Assembly: GCA_021927905.1 (NCBI GenBank)
Contig: BLLK01000019.1
Coordinates: 744,001-808,000 of the forward strand
Source of the DNA: Chaetoceros tenuissimus
Lineage: Eukaryota; Bacillariophyta; Thalassiosirophyceae; Chaetocerotales; Chaetocerotaceae
Direction of reading: 5' to 3'
DNA: 64,000 nucleotides
Part shown: positions 10,003 through 20,859 of the stretch, one piece after another
How the letters are laid out: each line of letters begins with the position of its first letter
Position numbering within the stretch: the first letter of the stretch is position 1
The notes under the pieces: model-generated
What the model saw: only the letters and a program-made list of their open reading frames with translations
The model's database searches: none
What the model was told of the DNA's origin: nothing
Made by a program: the position numbers and the translations under genes

Positions 10003-11184
10003 TTATTTTGACAACTTTCTTCTCTTTCTTCTACGAATGTTGCCCACTCTCGAGTGCTTATCCATTACTGAAGGCTGTCGACGTAACAAGTAATAACACT
10101 GCTCCAAGTCAGCGTGCTCTCCTACCGCCATTGCTGCAAATGGATACAGTGTCGTGATTGGATCTTTTGTCTGAATCTGATTGTCTGTGAGTGATGCAAG
10201 TATCATATCGTTTTTATTCATGATGTCGGGCCCCGCTGCTAATACGGCTTGCTGAAGTGTGCGACCATTGTGATCTTTCAAATGATAAGCCCATGGGAAT
10301 TTCTTCATGAATATATCTTTGTGTTGTGGAGCATTGATGAAGATATGGTGAAGGATAGGGTAGTCCCGAGCTGGAGAAAGTATTTGGTAAAGCAATGACA
10401 TGGTCTTTTCAACTCCTTTTTTGTCGCAAAAGTAGTCAAATACTGTAGTTCCTTGATCGTCTTTATCAAATAGCAAGCCTCCTCTGTTGGGAAAGTGTTT
10501 GAATGCAGCTGTCAAAACCAACATGATGCTTTCCTCTGAACGAAAGGTTGATAAGTTATGAATCAAAGGCATATTGTCGATCCTTGTATCAATCAACGCA
10601 TCTGGATCTAATCCGACTAGATATTCAAATCTCTTTTTGCGATGACTGAAACAACAGAGATAAAGTAGTTTCTGCTCTTGAATATCTTTCTTGACCAATA
10701 GACCTGATTTCTGTAGTTGTTTCAAAACATCCGCTTTCTTTGCATCTTTTTCTTCACTATTCTCAAGGACAGTAACAAGCCATTGTAAAGTATTCCATCC
10801 CACTTCGTGAGTTGGATCAGCTGCCAACAGCCCACCTCGTGCATCTTCTCCTCCTACGTTGTATTTGATTCCTTGCTTTGCTAGAACTGGTACATATTGG
10901 GGACCATCACCAATTGCAACAGTTTGGATCGGGATACTTGCATTTCCATCAACACATGACAATGTCGATGGAAACTTCTGCACTACTTTCTCGACAGCTT
11001 CAAAGGATGGTTTATGATTCCATCCTAGTCTGTGCATTGATTCCCCGAAAGCCTTTTCAATCTTTTCATTTGCTTCTTCAAGTGCTTCTAGAATTTCCTT
11101 TTTACACTTTTTATCTTTCCATTCTTCGTGGAAATAGAGACTCTTGATGAAGTCGAGATTGCTTTGAAAGGTAGATATGTTCAT
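10003..11184 (-). CDS. ARP5, ankyrin-like repeat protein (class I)
   Basis: A 393-residue class I ARP starting at the conserved MNISTFQSNLDFIKSLYF; an in-frame Met six codons upstream at 11202 is possible but not shared. The tail is VGNIRRRKRRKLSK. It differs from ARP1 in the repeat core (IGDGPQYVPVLAKQGIKYNVGG) and is closest to ARP8. The upstream region has the CCAATGAC pair (11312-11319 and CCAATGAT at 11365-11372). Confidence 0.8.
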   Translation of the reverse strand: MNISTFQSNLDFIKSLYFHEEWKDKKCKKEILEALEEANEKIEKAFGESMHRLGWNHKPSFEAVEKVVQKFPSTLSCVDGNASIPIQTVAIGDGPQYVPVLAKQGIKYNVGGEDARGGLLAADPTHEVGWNTLQWLVTVLENSEEKDAKKADVLKQLQKSGLLVKKDIQEQKLLYLCCFSHRKKRFEYLVGLDPDALIDTRIDNMPLIHNLSTFRSEESIMLVLTAAFKHFPNRGGLLFDKDDQGTTVFDYFCDKKGVEKTMSLLYQILSPARDYPILHHIFINAPQHKDIFMKKFPWAYHLKDHNGRTLQQAVLAAGPDIMNKNDMILASLTDNQIQTKDPITTLYPFAAMAVGEHADLEQCYYLLRRQPSVMDKHSRVGNIRRRKRRKLSK

Positions 11185-11898
11185 TGTGTTAGTGTACTGC
11201 AAAGAGCTATAATCAGAAAACTTTTTTTGTATTGATACTTTTGCTTTGATGATGTAGAAAATTGATTTTGAAACCGAACAACAGCTTCCAGCTTTGACGT
11301 TTCTAAAATGCCCAATGACTATACCTTTTTTAAAATGTCATAGACATTCATTTTTGACATGATACCAATGATGATAGGAAACAAAGAGCTGCTGCGATGC
11401 TGCGAGTGAGACGAGAGACGAATCATCTATTCATCATATCATAATAAGCGAAAAGCCATTGAGCTAGGTATAGCACCAACACCAAGGCAACTAAGTGGTT
11501 GTTTTTAGTATGAATGAGTACCAGAACTGAGTAATGTTGAAGAGCAGATGACAATGGGACACTGAAAAGCCAACGGCACCAAGAGGACAAGAGGAGCTCC
11601 GGCTATGGCGACCACAGTTATCATTGATATTGCAACTGCATTCAACCTTTGGCAAATTTTGAAAAACGACTTGTAAAGAAGAAGAAAAAATAGAGAAAGG
11701 GGCGTAATAAAGAATGTTTTGAGATCACTATGACCTATTTCACCAACTCAAACTTTTCAGGAAAGGATTACAAAATGAGAATGCGATTAAAGTGCAAAGG
11801 AAGATTGTAATGAATTAGAATATACAACAAGCTAGGGAAGGCACATTGGCGTATAACTTTTTGAATTATGAACATACAATGTATTTATTTATCATATA
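11185..11898. other. ARP5 promoter and decayed ankyrin-gene 3' end
   Basis: The left part is the ARP5 promoter with two CCAATGA boxes. From about 11610 to 11790 the plus strand resembles the 3' end of the ankyrin gene at 33697-34623: ATTGCAACTGCATTCAAC, CTTGTAAAGAAGAAG, GAGATCAC and AACTTTTCAGGAAAGG match in order. No frame is open. The rest is the class II 3' flank leading into ARP6. Confidence 0.45.
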
Positions 11899-13095
11899 TT
11901 AAGTATCGTTTTTATCTCCCGTCTTTCTTTTCTTTCTACGGCGTGAAATAGATTGGCGATCTGTATTAGCTCTTGCACGCCTATCAAGCACTGATGGATG
12001 CCGACGTAGCAAATAAAAGCTTTTCTTCAAGTCAGCGTGTTCGCCTACCGCCATTGCTGCAAACGGATATAATGTCGTCACTGGATCTTTCTCTCTAATC
12101 TGATCATCGGTTAGCATTGCAAAAAGATAATCATGCTCATTCATGACGTTAGGCCCAGCTGCCAAGACCGCCTGTTGAAGTGTTCTTCCATGATGATCTT
12201 TCAATTGAGTCGCCCACGGAAAGTACTTCATGAATAATTCCTTATGCTGTGGAGCATTTGTAAAGATATGGTGAAGTATAGGATAGTCGGATTTCGGTGT
12301 GAGTAACTCATAAAGTACTGTCATTGTCTTCTTTGTGCCAATTTCATCGCACATGGTATCAAATGCGATGTTTCCATCATCATCTTTTTCAAAAAGCAAT
12401 CCACCAAGGTCTGGGTGGTATTTGAAACTGGACTCCAAAAATACAAGTAGCTGTTGAGAATCAATAGAATGTGCCAATGGTTTATTTCCAACTCTGGTGT
12501 CGATCAAAGCGTCAGGGTCCCAATTTGCAAAATATTCAAATCTTTTCTGTGACTGCTTATAACAAGATATATTCAACAATTCGTACTGTCTTATATCTCC
12601 TTTGAGTAGTAAACCTGCTTGCCGAAGCTCTTTCAACATTTGTACTGCATCATCATCATCATCATCATCATCATAGTAATTACACAACATTTGCAAAGTG
12701 TTCCATCCATCTTCATCACTTGGATCAATCATTAGCAGCCCTCCCCTTGCATCTTCTCCTCCCACTTTGTTTTCACTTCCTTCTTTTGCTAAGATTGAAA
12801 CATATTCAAGTCCACCATCGCCAGTTGCTGCTGTTTGGATTGGAATCATTCCATCTTCTTCATCTGCATACGACAATGTCGATGGAAATTTCTGCACTAC
12901 TTTTTCCACTGCTTCAAAGGATGGTTCATGCTCATGAAGTTTGTGCAATGATTCACCAAAAGACTGTTCAATCTTTTCATTACATTCCTCGATAGCTTCT
13001 AGGATTTGCTTTTTACAATCTTCATCTTTCCACTCTTCATTGAAATAGAGACTTTTGATGAAGTCGAGATTGCTGTGAAATGTAGAGATATCCAT
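11899..13095 (-). CDS. ARP6, ankyrin-like repeat protein (class II)
   Basis: A 398-residue protein starting MDISTFHSNLDF and ending in the class II tail (SISRRRKKRKTGDKNDT). A run of eight or nine acidic residues (YDDDDDDDD, near residue 147) is encoded by a CAT/ATC triplet repeat at about 12649-12675, probably length-variable. The ankyrin-like core and DPVTTLYPFAAMAVGE are intact. The promoter holds CCAATGAC at 13231-13238 and 13286-13293. Confidence 0.8.
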   Translation of the reverse strand: MDISTFHSNLDFIKSLYFNEEWKDEDCKKQILEAIEECNEKIEQSFGESLHKLHEHEPSFEAVEKVVQKFPSTLSYADEEDGMIPIQTAATGDGGLEYVSILAKEGSENKVGGEDARGGLLMIDPSDEDGWNTLQMLCNYYDDDDDDDDAVQMLKELRQAGLLLKGDIRQYELLNISCYKQSQKRFEYFANWDPDALIDTRVGNKPLAHSIDSQQLLVFLESSFKYHPDLGGLLFEKDDDGNIAFDTMCDEIGTKKTMTVLYELLTPKSDYPILHHIFTNAPQHKELFMKYFPWATQLKDHHGRTLQQAVLAAGPNVMNEHDYLFAMLTDDQIREKDPVTTLYPFAAMAVGEHADLKKSFYLLRRHPSVLDRRARANTDRQSISRRRKKRKTGDKNDT

Positions 13096-14022
13096 TTTAT
13101 TGTGGAGATTTGATACTAGAGATATGATCTAGAAACTGATATAGTAATACCGTAGATGCCTGTGTGCTTGCTTTTTTTAACCAAACACAGTTTGTGACAC
13201 TTGACACTTCTTGACATCGTATTGTTATGCCCAATGACAAGCTGCCGTAGACAGCGATTGACATTCATTTTTACGTCATTACGGACCAATGACTACCTTT
13301 TTGGATAAATGCACACATCAGAAAAAGATCGAAAGACTTCATCGTGTTCTGTATAAACTGAAACAAAGCTCCTACTGGGTGCAATCCATGAGGCAGTGCC
13401 ATTAAATGTGCCGCAATTGGATCTTCGTTGTTACCGATTAAATGAATTCATTGATGGTCGATAAACGGTGAGCTAGAAGTAGATGGACCATCTTCGGAGA
13501 ATTCCTCCGAACTAAAAAACATCAGATCAGGTATACAATAATGTCAAATTGGAAATCAGAAGAAGGTTAAGGGTTACCATTGATAATTTACATGGGAGTG
13601 CTGGCAGTGGTAGCACTAGCAATTAGTTATCACAACGACGTGAATGTTATATCAGGGCACATCGGCTTGGATTAGAGATCGACAATTACACACCTTCACA
13701 TTTAAGAAGCAGAAGGATTCATTGATCGAAAGTCCATGATATATGAAGAATATCAGAGGAGGTCAGGCTATCGCGAAACTTTTCATTGCTATTGCAACTA
13801 CAGTCTACAGTCTACGCTTAGCTTGAAGGTCAAGATACTACTTTGAAACAAGGAAATCAATCAGCGGAAAAGGGAAGGGAATTTCACAAAAACATGCTGC
13901 GGACTAATGGGAATGCAATTGAAAGGCGAAGGAAGATCTAAAGACATAGAACAAGCTAGGGATTGTATTTTCACGTATAACTTTTCGAATTATTAACATA
14001 CAATATATTTAGTTATCATGCT
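13096..14022. other. ARP6 promoter and decayed gene remnant
   Basis: The ARP6 promoter occupies about 13096-13300. About 13550-13870 is related to 38130-38290 (ATATCAGGGCACAT, CACCTTCACATTTAAGAAGCAGA) and to 36195-36230 (CAGTCTACGCTTAGCTTG), and looks like a decayed 3' part of a plus-strand ankyrin gene. I see no usable frame. From 13905 the class II flank of ARP7 begins. Confidence 0.4.
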
Positions 14023-15216
14023 TTATGCATCGTTTTTATCTCCCGTCTTTCTTTTCTTTCTACGGCGTGAAATAGATGGGCGATCTGCATTAACTCTAGC
14101 ACGCCTATCAAGGACTGATGGATGCCGACGTAGTAAATAGAAACTCTTCATCAAGTCGGCATGTTCACCCACCGCCATGGCTGCGAATGGATATAATGTC
14201 GTCATCGGATCTCTCTCTTGGATCTGATCATCCGTGAGCATTGGAAATAGGAAATTGTTAGCATTCATTATGTCTGGACCAGCTGCTAGCACGGCCTGCT
14301 GGAGAGATCTTCCATGATGATCTTTGAGTTGTGTAGCCCATGGAAAATACTCCATGAACAAATCTTTATGTTGAGAAGCCTTTGTGAAGATATGGTGAAG
14401 TATAGGATAGTCGGATTTCGGTGTGAGTAACTCATAAATGATCGCCATGGTCTCCTTCGTACCATTTTCAGCGCACATGGTATCAAATGCTATATTTCCA
14501 TTGTCATCTTTTATAAAAAGCAGTCCGCCAAGCTCTGGATGGTATTTGAAACTGGACTCCAAAAATACAGGTAGCTGTTCAGAATGAATACTAGCGTGTG
14601 CCAATGGTTTATTTCCAACTCTGGTGTCTTTCAAAGCGTCTGGATCCCAACTGACAAGATATTCAAATCTCTTTTTGCACTGCTTATAACAAGATACACC
14701 CAGCAATGCTTGCTCTTGGATATCCTTCTTTAGCAAAAGACCTGATTTCCGGAGCTCCTTCAACACCTTCACTCTCTTTGCATCTTCATCACAGTCACCA
14801 ACATTACTCAACATTTGCAAAGTATTCCACCCTCTGTCTTCAAATGGATCAATCATAAGCAGCCCACCTCTTGCATCTTCACCGCCTATTTTTTGTTTCA
14901 TACCTTCTATTGCTAAGATTGGTAAATATTCATATCCACAACTAGCTGCAGCACTTTGGATTGGAATACTTCCATCTTCATCAATATGAGACAATGTTGA
15001 TGGGAATTTCTTCACAACTTTTGCCACCACTTCAACAGTCGGTTTATGACTCCATCCTAGTTTGTGTATCGATTCACCAAAAGCCTCTTTAATCTTTTCA
15101 TTTGCTTCTTCAAGTGCTTCTAGGATTCTATCTCGACACTCTTCATCTGTCCATTCTTCATTGAAATAGAGACTCTTGATGAAGTCGAGGTTGCTTTGAA
15201 ACGTAGAAATATTCAT
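14023..15216 (-). CDS. ARP7, ankyrin-like repeat protein (class II)
   Basis: A 397-residue class II ARP starting MNISTFQSNLDFIKSLYF with tail SISRRRKKRKTGDKNDA. The N-terminal part is class I-like and the C-terminal half is close to ARP2 and ARP6. Its promoter is cut short: only about 108 bases lie between its start and the propeller fragment at 15325, and neither CCAATGAC box is present. Expression may therefore differ from its relatives. Confidence 0.8.
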   Translation of the reverse strand: MNISTFQSNLDFIKSLYFNEEWTDEECRDRILEALEEANEKIKEAFGESIHKLGWSHKPTVEVVAKVVKKFPSTLSHIDEDGSIPIQSAAASCGYEYLPILAIEGMKQKIGGEDARGGLLMIDPFEDRGWNTLQMLSNVGDCDEDAKRVKVLKELRKSGLLLKKDIQEQALLGVSCYKQCKKRFEYLVSWDPDALKDTRVGNKPLAHASIHSEQLPVFLESSFKYHPELGGLLFIKDDNGNIAFDTMCAENGTKETMAIIYELLTPKSDYPILHHIFTKASQHKDLFMEYFPWATQLKDHHGRSLQQAVLAAGPDIMNANNFLFPMLTDDQIQERDPMTTLYPFAAMAVGEHADLMKSFYLLRRHPSVLDRRARVNADRPSISRRRKKRKTGDKNDA

Positions 15217-15324
15217 TGTATTAGTGTATTGTGGAGATAAGAGAGATATATGATGATCTAGAAACAGAAGATAATAATAGACTACGTACGGGTACTTAGA
15301 TAGTTAGGTTGTGTTGACACCCCA

Positions 15325-16476
15325 CGGAATGAACGAGAAACATTGACATCATTAGGAAAACAAGGTGGTAAATCTGTAGCATTATCCTATAATGGAGATT
15401 GTCTTGCTATTGGTGTCCCAGGAGAACCCATTGTCGAAAAAAAAGTGTATGGGCTTGTGAAATTTTATCAGTATAATTCAAATTCAAAGGAATGGACATT
15501 GGTGCAAATTATAAATAATGGCTTAAATGAAGGTTTTGCGGACTTTGGTGAGAGTGTTGCGATTTCCGACGATTGTAATGTGATTGCCGTTGGTGCTCCA
15601 AGTGCTCAATACGATCAATTTGTCGGCGCTGTGAAATATTTGAGGAGAAGATCAGATGGTTTGTTTCGTGAGGATTTTTCTGTATTTGGTTTACAGATCA
15701 AGTCGACTGGTTTGTATGTTGCACTTTCGGGTGATGGAAATACGGTGGTTGTACCAGAGGAGAAGTATACTTATGATGAATATAGTAATACTTGGACGGG
15801 TATTGTAAGAGTCTTTCGATATCAAAATGAGATACTTCAACAAGTTGGACAGACTTTACATGGGGAAAACCAACTAAGATACAGATTTGGCACAACTGTT
15901 GCAATATCCACTTCTGGGGATATTCTTGCTGTTGCAGCTGAAGTGAATGAAGGCGGTTCGGGAATAGGCAAAAGAGCAGGCGTGGTGAAAGTTTATAAAT
16001 TAGTTGATGGAACTACTTGGGAACAGATGGGGCGGACATTGACTGGACAAAATGCTTATGAAGAATTTGGCGACGGTCTTTCCCTCTCTGGAGACGGTTT
16101 GACCATGGCGATAGGCGCTTCTTACAAAGATCCAAACACTGGATACTTGCAAGTATTCCAATACAAAGATACAGACTGGGTGCAAATAGGCGATACCATA
16201 GTCGGTCAATGTGCAAAGAAATGCACCGGAATGCATGTATCGTTATCGAAAAATGGTAAAGTACTCGTGGACGGGGGCGAGAAAGAAGCACGCATATTTC
16301 AATTCAAGAATAATAACTGGTATCAAATATCGGAAGGCTTTGATTTCGATGGCGACTTTTGGCTTTATGAGGACGGTATTGGAGTGAGTATCAGCGGCGA
16401 CGGAAAAGTTGTGGCAATGGGAGATACTGTAAAACAATTTGTCAAAACTGTGGATATTGAGGCGTTAGTATTATAA
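15325..16476 (+). pseudogene. Propeller gene lacking its 5' end
   Basis: The frame matches the propeller at 3-1271 from NERETLTSLGKQGG to the shared end VDIEALVL, with all seven blade motifs intact. It begins abruptly beside the ARP7 promoter. Upstream in frame there is a TAG (15301-15303) and no ATG before the homology starts, so the stem and any signal peptide are lost. The first in-frame ATG lies deep in the gene. It could still be translated from a non-AUG codon, but a dead copy is more likely. The intact blades suggest recent truncation. Confidence 0.7.
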
Positions 16477-16572
16477 TAATATACATTCTTTCTACAAAAA
16501 TGGATGTCTATGTACATTCTTGTTTTCCTCTGATCTAATCTACGCAAAGGTGAAGATATGCTTTGAGAACCT

Positions 16573-17751
16573 TCACTTTGACATCTTTCTTCTCTTTCTA
16601 CTGCGAGTATTTCCCACTCTCGAGCGTTTATCCATTACTGATGGTTTCCGACGCAACAAGTAATAAGACTGTTCCAAGTCAGCATCTTCACCTACCGCCA
16701 TCGCTGCAAAAGGATACAAAGTAGTGATTGGATCTTTTGTTTGAATCTGGTTGTCTGTAAGTGTCGCAAGTAAAATATCATTCTTATTCATGATGTCGGG
16801 TCCGGCTGCTAATACGGCTTCATGAAGTGTGCGACCATTGTGGTCCTGCAAATGATAAGCCCATGGGAATTTCTTCATGAATAGATCTTTGTGTTGTGGA
16901 GTATTGATAAAAACATGGTGTAGGATAGGGTATTCGCGCTTTGGAGAAAGTATTTGGTACAGCAATGACATGGTCTTTTCAACTCCGTTTTCGTCACAAA
17001 AGCAATCAAATACCGTAGTTCCTTGATCGTCTTTATGGAATAGCAAACCTCCTTTGTTGGGATGGTGTTTGAATGCAGCTTTCAAAACCAACGTGATGCT
17101 TTCCTCTGAATGAAAGGTCGATACGTAATGAATCAAAGGTTTATTTTGAACCATTGTTTCAATCAACGCATCTGGATCTAATCTGACTAGATATTCAAAC
17201 CTCTTTTTACAATGACTATAACAAGAGAGAAAAAGCAGATCTAGCTCTTGAATATCTTTCTTTACAAATAGCCCTGATTTCTGAAGTTGTTTCAAAACAT
17301 CTACTTTCTTTGCATCTTCTTCATCATCATCCGCAAGGACAGCAACAAGCCATTGCAAAGTATTCCATCCATCATCGTCAGCTGCATTTGCTATCATCAA
17401 TCCACCTCGTGTATTTTTTCCTCCTAATTTATGTTTGATTCCTTGCTTTGCTAGAACTGGTACATATTGGGGTCCATTACCAAGTGCAGCTTCTTGGATT
17501 GGAATTCGTCCATCTTCATCCTCATATGATAATGTTGATGGAAACTTATTCACCACTTTCTCTACAGCTTCAAAAGTTGGTTTATGCTTCTCTAGATAGT
17601 ACATAGACTCCCCAAGAGCCTTTTCAATCTTTTGATTACATTCTTCAATTGCTTCTAGAATTTCATCTCGGCAGTCCTCGTCTTTCCATTCTTCGTGGAA
17701 ATAGAGACTCTTGATGAAGTCGAGGTTGCTCTGAAATGCTGTAATATTCAT
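16573..17751 (-). CDS. ARP8, ankyrin-like repeat protein (class I)
   Basis: A 392-residue class I ARP from MNITAFQSNLDFIKSLYF; an upstream in-frame Met at 17808 would add 19 residues not seen in paralogues. The tail VGNTRSRKRRKMSK equals that of ARP1, while the core resembles ARP5 (VPVLAKQGIKHK, LLFHKDDQGTTVFDCFCDENG). It converges on the 5'-truncated propeller with 96 bases between stops. Its upstream region lacks the usual CCAATGAC pair. Confidence 0.8.
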   Translation of the reverse strand: MNITAFQSNLDFIKSLYFHEEWKDEDCRDEILEAIEECNQKIEKALGESMYYLEKHKPTFEAVEKVVNKFPSTLSYEDEDGRIPIQEAALGNGPQYVPVLAKQGIKHKLGGKNTRGGLMIANAADDDGWNTLQWLVAVLADDDEEDAKKVDVLKQLQKSGLFVKKDIQELDLLFLSCYSHCKKRFEYLVRLDPDALIETMVQNKPLIHYVSTFHSEESITLVLKAAFKHHPNKGGLLFHKDDQGTTVFDCFCDENGVEKTMSLLYQILSPKREYPILHHVFINTPQHKDLFMKKFPWAYHLQDHNGRTLHEAVLAAGPDIMNKNDILLATLTDNQIQTKDPITTLYPFAAMAVGEDADLEQSYYLLRRKPSVMDKRSRVGNTRSRKRRKMSK

Positions 17752-18095
17752 AGTTCGAATGAAGTAACGTAAATGTTTGCGACTAGAAATGCAGAAGGCA
17801 CACACCAAAAAGACTAACCTGTACCTTTTTTCAAATTTGGAAATTCAAAATTACAAAGGCAAACAGAATCACAGAGAAAATCCTTTTCCATCAGTAGCAT
17901 GCTGCATAGTGGCTCTTTGTTTTGATATCACGATGCCTCTCAATACCGCAATTGAAACCCTTTCGAAAAGGATCTTGAAATGAGAATGCAATAGAAATAC
18001 GAAGGAAGATTCTAGAGGAATAAAAGTTTAAAGTAAGAGATCATACCTTTATACATAAATTTTTGAATTATTAACATAAAATATATTTACATACT
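17752..18095. other. Spacer with class II 3' flank and ankyrin-gene trace
   Basis: The part next to ARP8 shows no paired CCAATGAC. About 17880-18000 (GCTGCATAGTGGCT, ATATCACGATGCCTCTCAAT, CTTGAAATGAGAATGC) matches 36260-36370 and more weakly the 3' flank of the ankyrin gene at 34623. It is read as a decayed 3' end of that gene type. Confidence 0.4.
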
Positions 18096-19298
18096 TCATG
18101 CTTTGTTTCCATTTTCCTTCTTTCTTTTCTTTCTACGTTTTGAAAGGTCACCACGATCTGCACGAGCTCTTGCATGCCTATCAAGCACTGATGGATATCT
18201 ACGTAGCAAATAAAAAGTATTCTTCAAGTCAGCGTGTTCACCTACCGCCATGGCTGCGAATGGATATAATGTTGTGACTGGATCTTTCTCCCTAATTTGA
18301 GCATCACTAAGCGATGCGAATAGTTGCTTATTCAAATTCATCACATCAGGACCTGCCGCCAAAACAGCTTGATGGAGTGTCCGGTTATTTTGGTCTTTCA
18401 GATGGTACGCCCAGGGGAAATATTCCATGAATAGTTCTTTGTGCTGAGGAGCGTTTACTAAAACATGATGTAGAATTGGGTAGTCGGATTTCGGTGTGAG
18501 TATCTCATAAAGAATTGTCATTGTCTCCTTTGTACCGATTTCATCGCACATGGTATCAAATGCTGTGTTTCCATCGTCGTCTTTTATGAAAAGCAACCCG
18601 CCTATGTTAGGATAATATTTGAAACTGGATTTGAAAAATACAAGGAATTCTTCAGAGTCCTCGAAAGAATGTGCCAATGGTTGACCTTCAACCGTAGTAT
18701 TGATCAAAGCGTCAGGGTCCCAATTGACAAGATATTCAAATCTCTTTTTGGACTGCTCAGAACAAGATGTACTCAACAATTTTTGCTCTTTTATATCTTG
18801 TTTCACTATCAGCCCCATATTCTGGAGCTCCTTTAAGGCATTGAGTCGCTTTGTATCTTCTTCGTCTTCATCACCATCACCAGTATAATTACTCAAAATT
18901 TGCAAAGTGTTCCATCCATCATCATCACTTGGATCTTTTGTAAGTAGCCCTCCCCTTGCATCTTCTCCTCCTACTTTGTATTTGACTCCTTCGATTAATA
19001 GTATTTGAATATACTCAATTGAACCATTACTTGCAGCAGTTTGGATTGGAATCTGTTCTTCATACCCTTCATACAATAGAGTAGATGGGAACTTATTCAC
19101 TACCTTCTCTACAGCTTCAACAGGTGGTTTATGCTTCCCTAGCCTATGCATGGACTTTCCAAAGGCCTTTTCAATCTTTTCATTACATTTCTCGATGGCT
19201 TTCAGAATATCGTTCTTGCACTTCTCATCTTTCCATTCTTCGTGGTGATAGATGTTGTGGATGAAGTCAAGATTGCTCTTAAGAATCGAGATGTTCAT
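18096..19298 (-). CDS. ARP9, ankyrin-like repeat protein (class II)
   Basis: A 400-residue ARP with the variant start MNISILKSNLDFIHNIYHHEEW, shared with ARP12 and ARP13 (NIYxHEEW). Its repeat core contains AYHLKDQNNRTLHQAVLAA and DVMNLNKQLFASLSD, a haplotype shared with ARP12-14. The tail is KRRKKRKKENGNKA. The promoter has CCAATGAC at 19443-19450 and 19523-19530. Confidence 0.8.
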   Translation of the reverse strand: MNISILKSNLDFIHNIYHHEEWKDEKCKNDILKAIEKCNEKIEKAFGKSMHRLGKHKPPVEAVEKVVNKFPSTLLYEGYEEQIPIQTAASNGSIEYIQILLIEGVKYKVGGEDARGGLLTKDPSDDDGWNTLQILSNYTGDGDEDEEDTKRLNALKELQNMGLIVKQDIKEQKLLSTSCSEQSKKRFEYLVNWDPDALINTTVEGQPLAHSFEDSEEFLVFFKSSFKYYPNIGGLLFIKDDDGNTAFDTMCDEIGTKETMTILYEILTPKSDYPILHHVLVNAPQHKELFMEYFPWAYHLKDQNNRTLHQAVLAAGPDVMNLNKQLFASLSDAQIREKDPVTTLYPFAAMAVGEHADLKNTFYLLRRYPSVLDRHARARADRGDLSKRRKKRKKENGNKA

Positions 19299-19686
19299 TT
19301 TGTAGAGATGAGGATATAATGTCAGAGATATTATGATACTTATAACTTATGATGGTCGAGAAAGATCTACAAGCTGTATGGAAATAGATGAATATCGAGA
19401 CAACACAGAGCTTGATCCTTCACACCGTATCTTGTTAAATACCCAATGACAAGTGGTGTCAACATCGTATTGACATGCATTGTGACGAAAATGGCGGGAA
19501 ACTTCTTTTTTGGCCTATCACACCAATGACGATGGAGACACAACAAACTTGTCAAAATTATGGATATTGAGGCGTTAGTATTAAAGTAAAATACATTCCT
19601 TTATTGCATAAGGATTTGATACACATTATATTTTTTAACTTTTTATAATACTATTGAAACGGAGGTGGAGAAAATTTGAATTACTT
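19299..19686. other. ARP9 promoter and short propeller tail remnant
   Basis: The promoter with paired CCAATGAC boxes runs to about 19535. At 19545-19600 the plus strand reads CTTGTCAAAATTATGGATAT and then GAGGCGTTAGTATTA, the last codons of a propeller gene (VKxxDIEALVL) fused directly to the promoter. This tail faces ARP10, as intact propellers face other class I ARPs. Confidence 0.55.
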
Positions 19687-20859
19687 TCACAACTTTCTTC
19701 TCTTTCTTCTATGAATGGTTCCCGCTCTGGAGCGTTTATCCATTACTGATGGTTGACGGCGTAACAAGTAATAACATTGCTCTAAGTCAGCATTCTCTCC
19801 TACCGCCATTGCAGCAAATGGATATAGAGTCGTGATTGGATCTTTTGTTTGAATCTGGTTGTCTGTGAGTGTTGCAAGTAAGATATCATTAGCATTCATG
19901 ACGTCGGGTCCTGCTGCTAGTACCGCTTGTTGAAGTGTGCGTCCGCTATTATCTTTTAGATGATAAGCCCATGGAAATTTCTTCATGAATATATCTTTGT
20001 GTTGCGGAGCCTTGACGAAGATATGGTGAAGGATAGGGTAGTCGCGCTTGGGAGAGAGTACATCATGAAGAAATGACGTAGCTTTTTCCATTCCATGTTT
20101 GTTACACAAACAATCAAATACTGTAGTACCATGATCATCTTCAGTGAAAAGCAGTCCTCCGATATTGGAAAAGTAATCAAATCCAGCTTTCAAGACCATC
20201 GCAATGCTTTCCTCGCATTTAGAGGATGATATGCAATGAATAAGAGGTTTATCGCCGACTCTAGTAGTTTCAAACAAGGCATTTAGATCCCAACTAATCA
20301 GATATTCAACCCTTTTTTTGTTCAGCCTCCAAGACTGCCGCAATAATTTGTACTCCTGGATATAATTCTTGACCAGTAGACCCAAATTCCACAGTTCTTT
20401 CATCACCCTCAGTCTCTTCGCATCTCTGTCACCTCCGTCACCACGAACACGAACAAGCCATTGCAAAGTATTCAATCCCTTGTTCCTCAATAGATCAATT
20501 TTTAGCAGTCCTCCTCTTGTATTCTCTCCTCCTACTTCATGTCTCATTCCCTCCTTTGCCAAGATTGGCACATACTCACATCCAGCACTAGCTGCAGCAC
20601 GTTGGATGGGGAGACCCCCAATCTCATTTTCACAAGACAATGTTGACGGAAACTTCTTCACTACTTTTTCCACCGCTTCCACAGATGGTTTATGATCATA
20701 TAGTCTTTGCAAAGAATCACCAAAAGCCTTTTCAATCTTTTCATTTGCTTCTTCAAGTGCTTCTAGAATTTCATTGCGACACTTTTCATCTTTCCACTCC
20801 TCTCTAAAGTAGAGATTCTTGATAAAGTCGAGATTGCTTTGAAGAGTGGAGATATTCAT
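19687..20859 (-). CDS. ARP10, ankyrin-like repeat protein (class I)
   Basis: A 390-residue class I ARP starting MNISTLQSNLDFIKNLYF and ending AGTIHRRKRRKL. The frame is open upstream to 21111, but those residues lie over the conserved promoter and are probably untranslated. The middle is the most diverged in class I (LRNKGLNTLQWLVRV, LISWDLNALFETTRVG). Confidence 0.8.
   Translation of the reverse strand: MNISTLQSNLDFIKNLYFREEWKDEKCRNEILEALEEANEKIEKAFGDSLQRLYDHKPSVEAVEKVVKKFPSTLSCENEIGGLPIQRAAASAGCEYVPILAKEGMRHEVGGENTRGGLLKIDLLRNKGLNTLQWLVRVRGDGGDRDAKRLRVMKELWNLGLLVKNYIQEYKLLRQSWRLNKKRVEYLISWDLNALFETTRVGDKPLIHCISSSKCEESIAMVLKAGFDYFSNIGGLLFTEDDHGTTVFDCLCNKHGMEKATSFLHDVLSPKRDYPILHHIFVKAPQHKDIFMKKFPWAYHLKDNSGRTLQQAVLAAGPDVMNANDILLATLTDNQIQTKDPITTLYPFAAMAVGENADLEQCYYLLRRQPSVMDKRSRAGTIHRRKRRKL

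Noticed and set aside
12649-12675. CAT/ATC triplet run as a stand-alone microsatellite
   Set aside because: It is the coding sequence of an Asp run in ARP6, so it is described there.
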